The notes under the pieces were generated by a model. It had not been told where the DNA came from, did no database searches, and was given only the letters and a program-made list of their open reading frames with translations. Below, piece after piece: positions 59,638 through 64,000 of a DNA stretch of 64,000 nucleotides. The stretch comes from JAHRAW01 sp965203265 (GTDB lineage: Bacteria > Pseudomonadota > Gammaproteobacteria > Arenicellales > Poriferihabitantaceae): positions 1,364,001-1,428,000 of the forward strand of contig CBDBBV010000002.1 of the NCBI GenBank assembly GCA_965203265.1, given 5' to 3'. The translations under genes and the position numbers were made by a program. Within the stretch, counting starts at the first letter, position 1. Each line of letters starts with the position of its first letter.

Positions 59638-60355
59638 AAACGACGACGCCTTGCGGATCTACCGGAGCATTCGAGAATACTGCATCACCTACAACATCCC
59701 ACAAGAAAACCTGCTCGATATACTGGAAGATCAAAAGGTAGTGCCGATGATTCGGGGCAAGGCGACCGAGTACATCGGCGCGGCCGTTCTCAAGCAGGCC
59801 CTGGACCCCCGCGATTGGGACGTGCAGAAACTGAATCTCAACCCGCAACCGGGCATGTACGATGAAGATGTGGGCATCACCTACAAGCGCACCGGAGACA
59901 GGCTGAAAGCCGAGACCAAAAACGCAGTCCGTGCCAGCTTCCGCATGGCCACAAGACAGACGAAAGCGCCGCACTTCAAGATCAAATGCCACAAATCGCG
60001 TAGCAATATCGAGAAGGCCACTACCACGAATGACCGCTATCTAGTCGGCGATTTCGACGTTCTGCTGGTAAACGTGTCAAACGCGATTTTCCGAAGAAAG
60101 ACGCTGGATCGAGGCTTGCCCCTGATCGAAGACTCCGCGCTGATTGCGTGGCTTCAAGCATTCTACAAGGCGCGATCAGAAGACGAGTTGCGCCAAGCCA
60201 GTTACAATGATTGGCGAGTTTGTCTGCCGGTAACAATCGCCCAAGAAGACGACACGATACCGCGCACCCCTACCGTGTACATGGAAAACGATCCGAACTG
60301 GTTCGGCCTCGACCAGTTGGCGGCGAAACTTCGCACACTGATAAACGGTGGCTGA
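59630..60355 (+). CDS. Probable type II restriction endonuclease paired with the Dam-like methylase
   Basis: A 241-residue protein overlapping the methylase gene. NPQPGMYDEDVGITYKRTGDRLKAETKNAVR (about residues 70-100) gives D...ExK with DEDVG and AETKN, fitting a PD-(D/E)xK nuclease. The remainder, including a KCHKSRSNIEKATTTNDRYLVGDFDVLLVNV-like segment, is typical of restriction enzymes that scan Arg/Lys-rich surfaces, but I do not recognise the family. Coupled translation and gene order support the call. Confidence 0.75.
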   Translation: MSENDDALRIYRSIREYCITYNIPQENLLDILEDQKVVPMIRGKATEYIGAAVLKQALDPRDWDVQKLNLNPQPGMYDEDVGITYKRTGDRLKAETKNAVRASFRMATRQTKAPHFKIKCHKSRSNIEKATTTNDRYLVGDFDVLLVNVSNAIFRRKTLDRGLPLIEDSALIAWLQAFYKARSEDELRQASYNDWRVCLPVTIAQEDDTIPRTPTVYMENDPNWFGLDQLAAKLRTLINGG

Positions 60356-60413
60356 TATGACGAGCAAATGGCGATTGTCATGATAGCGGTGGAACTTCGC
60401 GCCGCTCCCCCAC

Positions 60414-61064
60414 TCACCCCACCCCCAACCTCCCCATAACCGCCTCCACCACTACCTCGCTGGCGGTGGAATTCACCGTGAGTAGCAAGTTTCGTTTTTC
60501 GTAGAAGCCGATTAGGGGGGCGGTTTTTTCCTGATAGGTTTGTAGGCGTTGGTCGATGGCGGTTTCGGTTTCGTCTTCGCGTTGGCGTATTGGGCTGCCG
60601 CATTTGTCGCAGATTCCTGCTTGCTTGGGGGGTTTGCTGCGGAGGTTGTAGATTTCCTGGCAGTCGCGGTTTTCGCAGGTTCGGCGGGTGGTCAGGCGGT
60701 CGAGGATCACAGATCGCGGCACCTCGATGTTCACCACCATATCGAGCACGATGCCCAGTCGGTCGAGCAGGCGCGCCAGCGATTTGGCTTGCGGGATGGT
60801 GCGGGGGAAGCCGTCCAGTAGGAAGCCGTTGTCGCAATCGGGTTGGCGTAGTCGTTGCTCCATCATCACCATGATCAGTTCGTCCGGCACCAACTCCCCC
60901 CGGCGCATACATTCCTCGGCCTGCTTCCCCAGCGCATTGCCCGCGTCGACGGCGCCGCGCAGGATGTCGCCGGTGGAAATCTGCACGGCGCCGTGCGAGT
61001 CGGACAGTATCTTGGCGATGGTGCCCTTGCCCGCTCCCGGCGCGCCCAGCAGGATCAATTTCAT
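60414..61064 (-). CDS. adk: Adenylate kinase
   Basis: A 216-residue long-type adenylate kinase (ATP + AMP to 2 ADP). P-loop LLGAPGAGKGTIAKIL, AMP-binding ISTGDILRGAV, DGFPRTIPQA and the LID insert carrying a zinc site: RRTCENRDCQ and GICDKCGS (four Cys), a form seen in many bacteria but not in E. coli. ATG 61064 begins the conserved N-terminus. Its start codon is the last unit of a tandem repeat of mini-ORFs (61057-61222). Confidence 0.96.
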   Translation of the reverse strand: MKLILLGAPGAGKGTIAKILSDSHGAVQISTGDILRGAVDAGNALGKQAEECMRRGELVPDELIMVMMEQRLRQPDCDNGFLLDGFPRTIPQAKSLARLLDRLGIVLDMVVNIEVPRSVILDRLTTRRTCENRDCQEIYNLRSKPPKQAGICDKCGSPIRQREDETETAIDQRLQTYQEKTAPLIGFYEKRNLLLTVNSTASEVVVEAVMGRLGVG

Positions 61065-61222
61065 GCTCACAACCCCGCCCTCGCTCCAGCCTCCGCGAAT
61101 TTCACGCTCACAACCCCGCCCTCGCTCTCGCCCCCGCGAATTTCATGCTCACAGCCCCGTCCTCGCTCCAGCCTCCGCGAATTTCATGCTCACAACCTCA
61201 CCCCGCTCTCCCCGCCCCCGCG
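61057..61222 (-). repeat. 41-bp tandem repeat (four units) duplicating the adk start region
   Basis: Units begin at 61057, 61098, 61139 and 61180; the first three are full 41-mers and the last is degenerate at its far end. On the minus strand each unit starts with ATGAAATT or GTGAAATT. The three upstream units encode 12-residue peptides (for example MKFAEAGARTGL) that end TGA, with GC and then the next start (TGAGCATG), so a chain of mini-cistrons leads into adk. Likely a slipped duplication of the translation start with possible coupling effects. Confidence 0.85.
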
Positions 61223-61223
61223 T

Positions 61224-61535
61224 CTAGGCGCGAATGCGAAAATCGCCGGAATCGGGCGCCTCGCTCGCCGCCGTTGCCGCCGTTACCGAAATTACCCGGG
61301 CCGACTCCGGCCCGATCCACAACCACTCCTCGAACGCCGCCAGATTGCCCTCCTCGCCGCGCGCCACCGCCTCGACCGTGCCATCCGGCAGGTTTCTCAC
61401 CCAGCCGGATAAATCCAGCCTCTCGGCGCGGCACTTGGCGGCGTGGCGAAAACTCACCCCTTGCACCCGGCCACTGACGACGAAATGCCGAGCGGCGATG
61501 TTGCCACGATTTGATTTCGCTTGCGTTTGATTCAC
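61224..61535 (-). CDS. acyP: Acylphosphatase
   Basis: A 103-residue enzyme hydrolysing acyl phosphates. The active-site loop VSGRVQGVSFRHAA (with the catalytic Arg) and the Asn in LSGWVRNLPDGTVEAVARGE are textbook acylphosphatase. GTG 61535 is the only fitting start and gives 12 more residues than needed. It lies upstream of adk on the same strand, separated by the tandem repeat. Confidence 0.9.
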   Translation of the reverse strand: MNQTQAKSNRGNIAARHFVVSGRVQGVSFRHAAKCRAERLDLSGWVRNLPDGTVEAVARGEEGNLAAFEEWLWIGPESARVISVTAATAASEAPDSGDFRIRA

Positions 61536-61648
61536 TACTGAACGGGAATGGGAACGGGAACAGGGAAATGGAAACAAAAATTCCCGTCGGTGGGCCCGGA
61601 TATTCGCCGGGGCGGTTTGGCAATCCGGCTGTTGGGGGTTGCCGCGCC

Positions 61649-61672
61649 CCCGAAAGTGGGGGCGCGGGTGGG
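61649..61672. terminator. Strong GC hairpin after the second autotransporter
   Basis: GCGCCCCC and GGGGGCGC pair around a 6-base loop, about 25 bases past the autotransporter stop. There is no T tract on either side, so it may stabilise a 3' end rather than terminate by itself. Confidence 0.45.
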
Positions 61673-61696
61673 TGGTTTGGTTGTGCCGTGGGGCGA

Positions 61697-64000
61697 TCAG
61701 AATCTCATCTCCCCCTTCAGCACCACGGCGTGGCTGGCATCCGAGTTGGTTTGCTCGCGCCGTTCTCCGTGCAGGCGCATGGTGAGCGGCCCGCCGGAAG
61801 TCCAATCCAGCCCGACTCGATAGCGTCGCGCATCCTCTTGCAGATTCATGCCGCCCCACGGGGTCAGCAGGCCGCCGCGCTCGCCGCTAGCCGACAGGCC
61901 GTAGCCGAGACGCGCTTCCAACCGCCCTTGCGGGTCGAAATTCTGCGTGGTGTCGGCAGCGTCTCGCATGCTCTGGGACCAGATTCGGCTGGTGTCGCCG
62001 ACGCTCGTTTCGGCATTGCCGCCGTAGCCGGGGCGCAGGATGAAGGACAGGCCCTGACCGTCGGCGCCGGGGGACAGTTGCACCATGCCCGATATGCCCC
62101 ATTCCTCGTAGTCGCTGCGGCCGACCAGCAGGTTCACCGAGGCGGACGCGCTCACTCTGGAGTGCGGGTTGTCGTAGCGCACGCTACCGCCGACTTCCGC
62201 ACCGGTGCCGGTGTTGCCGTCGCCGCCGTCGTGGCGCACGCCGAGGGACAAGGACGGCGACCTCGATCCGCCGCCGGCCAAATGCTCGGTGCGGCTCGCC
62301 TGCATCGCCACTCTGAATAGGGTGGCGTTCACCGTCAGCGATTCGGGCATTTCGTCGTTTTCATCCACGGTCATTTCGGTTGACATGACCTCGGCCTTGA
62401 GGCGTATATCGGAGTCGCCTTCGCTCCACACTTGGCCGCCGCCGCCCGCGCCCACGGTCCATAAACTCACATCGCTCGATGCGGCCTCGCTACCTGCGGG
62501 GTTGACTTCCACCTCGCCGCTGCCGTAGCCGGCGGTCGCCCAGAAGTTGTTGTGCCCGGAATGCCAGCCGAAATAGGGATGGATGCCGAGGATATCCACC
62601 TCGTAATCGCCGGTGGTGGTCGCGCCGGAGCCGCCGCTGTCCTCATAGTCCAGAGTGCCCTGACTCCACGACAGGGCCGCGCCGGCCAATAGGTCGTTGC
62701 GCAATTTCGCGTCCACGCCGATTTGCGCGCCGAGCAGGTTGCCGTCGAATTCCACGCCCTCGCTCTCGCCGGAGAGATTGCGGTAGTCGCCGCTACCCCA
62801 CATCGATACCGAAGACCCGCCAGCGCCGCCGCCGCCATTGCCATTAAGTGGCAGGACGAAGTTGGAGCCGTCCAGCAGGTTTCGCCAGGGGCGGCGGCCA
62901 TTGACCATATCCGGAGCGTGCGCCACCAATGCGCCCGCCACCGTGCCCTGCCCGCCCAGACTGGCCTGCGCGCGGGCACCGCTGGTCATCACTTGCTCGA
63001 TTCGCGCAGAAATGGCACCGGTGGCACGCCCAGCCACGGCGCGCGCCACTTCGGGGAGTATGGTCTCGTGCACCTGTTGCACGCGCAGATCCGGCACGAT
63101 GTTGATGACGATGTTGGGGGGAAGCAAGGGCGGAGTAACTACCGCCGTCCCGATCACGATGGTGTTGCTCTCCTCGGTTTTGGCGTTAGGCTCCACGGAG
63201 AGAACGAACTTTCCGCTTAGCTGGCCCCAGGGAATCGTAACGGTAACGATACTAGTGTCAGGGTCAGGTTTCGGTTCGGTCTTGAAGGCGTTGGAAGGCG
63301 CTGTATTGCGCGAGTCGTCCGGGACACCGACGGTGAAGGATACCTCGACGCCGCTCTGCTGTGCCGGGCTGTCCAGCGTTGCCGTTATCGTTATAGACCT
63401 ACCTTGCCGGACTTGATATGTGCCCGTGCTAACTTCATTGGGAACATCCAACGTCAACCCCGCGGCCACCCTCGCTCGCGTTATCGTCACCGTGTAGGTG
63501 CGTTTGGTGGTGCCGTCCTCGGCCGTTACCACGATCGGTATCGCCTTGTCGCTCCCTTCCGCCAGCGTGATGGAGGGGCTACTCGCCTGTCCGCTGGTTG
63601 CCGGATTGCCGTCCACAGTCACGCTCGTTTGAGCGGTCTCAACGTTGAGGGTCGGCGTTACTGTTAATTCGGTAACATCCTGCGGCACCGTCAGCGCATA
63701 GTTGAGGCGGCTGGGGGAGAAGGAGAAGGGCGACGTCGGCGTATAGGTATAGGTCACCGAGTTGATCACCAACGGCGTGAAGGCGAGGTTCAAGTCGCTC
63801 AGCGTCGCATCTCTGGACGCCACCGGCGTGCCTCTGGCACCCACCCAGTCACCCATGCCCCCCTCATTGGTCGTGCGCACCTGCACATCGTAGACCTTGA
63901 AGTTTGTCAAGTCGTTGGCGATGGTGGCGGTACGCGCGGTGGCGGCGTAAATGGTTGTGTGCGATACCCAGCCGGTGGTCGGGTCGTTGGCGGTGGCGGC
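61697..64000 (-). CDS. Second type Va autotransporter (N-terminus beyond window)
   Basis: At least 767 residues, open to the right edge. Visible: the end of a FnIII-like domain (TGWVSHTTIYAA ... NFKVYDVQVRTTNEGG), a Cadherin-like beta-sandwich domain (SRDATLSDLNLAFTP ... EDGTTKRTYTVTITRA), a strand-rich stretch, the linker AGRATGAISARIEQVM and a C-terminal barrel ending in Phe (LKGEMRF). The barrel follows that of the protein at 24752 nearly block by block (WGSGDYRNLSGE, GYGSGEVEV, SLGVRHDGGDGNTG, MRPGYG-like LRPGYG), so the two are paralogues. Whether this one also has a poly-C switch cannot be seen. Confidence 0.92.
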   Translation of the reverse strand, partial: AATANDPTTGWVSHTTIYAATARTATIANDLTNFKVYDVQVRTTNEGGMGDWVGARGTPVASRDATLSDLNLAFTPLVINSVTYTYTPTSPFSFSPSRLNYALTVPQDVTELTVTPTLNVETAQTSVTVDGNPATSGQASSPSITLAEGSDKAIPIVVTAEDGTTKRTYTVTITRARVAAGLTLDVPNEVSTGTYQVRQGRSITITATLDSPAQQSGVEVSFTVGVPDDSRNTAPSNAFKTEPKPDPDTSIVTVTIPWGQLSGKFVLSVEPNAKTEESNTIVIGTAVVTPPLLPPNIVINIVPDLRVQQVHETILPEVARAVAGRATGAISARIEQVMTSGARAQASLGGQGTVAGALVAHAPDMVNGRRPWRNLLDGSNFVLPLNGNGGGGAGGSSVSMWGSGDYRNLSGESEGVEFDGNLLGAQIGVDAKLRNDLLAGAALSWSQGTLDYEDSGGSGATTTGDYEVDILGIHPYFGWHSGHNNFWATAGYGSGEVEVNPAGSEAASSDVSLWTVGAGGGGQVWSEGDSDIRLKAEVMSTEMTVDENDEMPESLTVNATLFRVAMQASRTEHLAGGGSRSPSLSLGVRHDGGDGNTGTGAEVGGSVRYDNPHSRVSASASVNLLVGRSDYEEWGISGMVQLSPGADGQGLSFILRPGYGGNAETSVGDTSRIWSQSMRDAADTTQNFDPQGRLEARLGYGLSASGERGGLLTPWGGMNLQEDARRYRVGLDWTSGGPLTMRLHGERREQTNSDASHAVVLKGEMRF

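Noticed and set aside
61057..61222. CRISPR array
   Set aside because: The 41-bp units are head to tail without spacers and contain the adk start; there are no cas genes.

Overview
The window reads as a high-GC chromosome segment from a gammaproteobacterium I cannot name to genus. Several gene orders are classic for the class: ridA-recG; nadK-recN-bamE; miaB-ybeZ-ybeY-lnt; and zapA-6S RNA-ygfA set against ygfB-pepP-ubiH-ubiI. Ubiquinone genes (ubiH, ubiI, ETF-ubiquinone oxidoreductase), a complete outer-membrane toolkit (bamE, lnt, mltD, two autotransporters) and Fur/Zur control fit an aerobic, free-living or host-associated proteobacterium. No tRNA, rRNA or CRISPR array was seen.

Layout. 1-1.0 kb: start of recG (cut by the window edge) and ridA. 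1.0-4.4 kb: a mobile patch with two small genes of possible phage-nuclease type behind near-identical leaders, an IS481-like insertion sequence, a 79-bp MITE carrying the same ends, a second diverged copy of the recQ 3' end, and a higBA toxin-antitoxin pair. 4.4-16.6 kb: housekeeping genes (recQ, argD, ETF-QO, purL, glutamine amidotransferase, phosphatases, gloB). 16.7-21.2 kb: one large AT-richer gene coding for a sacsin-like GHKL ATPase fused to a DUF3883 nuclease-like domain, a likely stand-alone defence protein. 21.3-24.6 kb: zinc uptake (znuA / zur-znuC-znuB) with two Zur boxes. 24.7-28.1 kb: an autotransporter whose translation start lies behind a 22-base poly-C tract, so it is probably phase variable. 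28.4-33.3 kb: nadK, recN, acetyltransferase, bamE, yajQ, mdh. 33.5-35.4 kb: first type II restriction-modification (R-M) pair and a solo IS end. 35.5-54.3 kb: core genes, with a candidate sRNA or attenuator before a lipoprotein gene and a 6S RNA. 54.4-60.4 kb: a defence block with a XamI-like R-M system split by a tnpB transposon, an orphan antitoxin, and a Dam-type R-M pair. 60.4-64 kb: adk behind a tandem array of mini-ORFs, acyP, and a second autotransporter running off the window.

The accessory genes are concentrated in four spots (1-4.4, 16.7-21.2, 33.5-35.4 and 54.4-60.4 kb) between syntenic core blocks. Together they hold three type II R-M systems, one ATPase-nuclease candidate, one toxin-antitoxin pair and two possible phage-type nucleases. 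The most unusual object is the 1194-bp tnpB element at 55979-57172. It has 26-bp terminal inverted repeats and a perfect 8-bp target duplication, which IS200/IS605 elements do not have, and it landed in codon 4 of the R-M methylase gene while leaving an open frame with a new start inside its own end.
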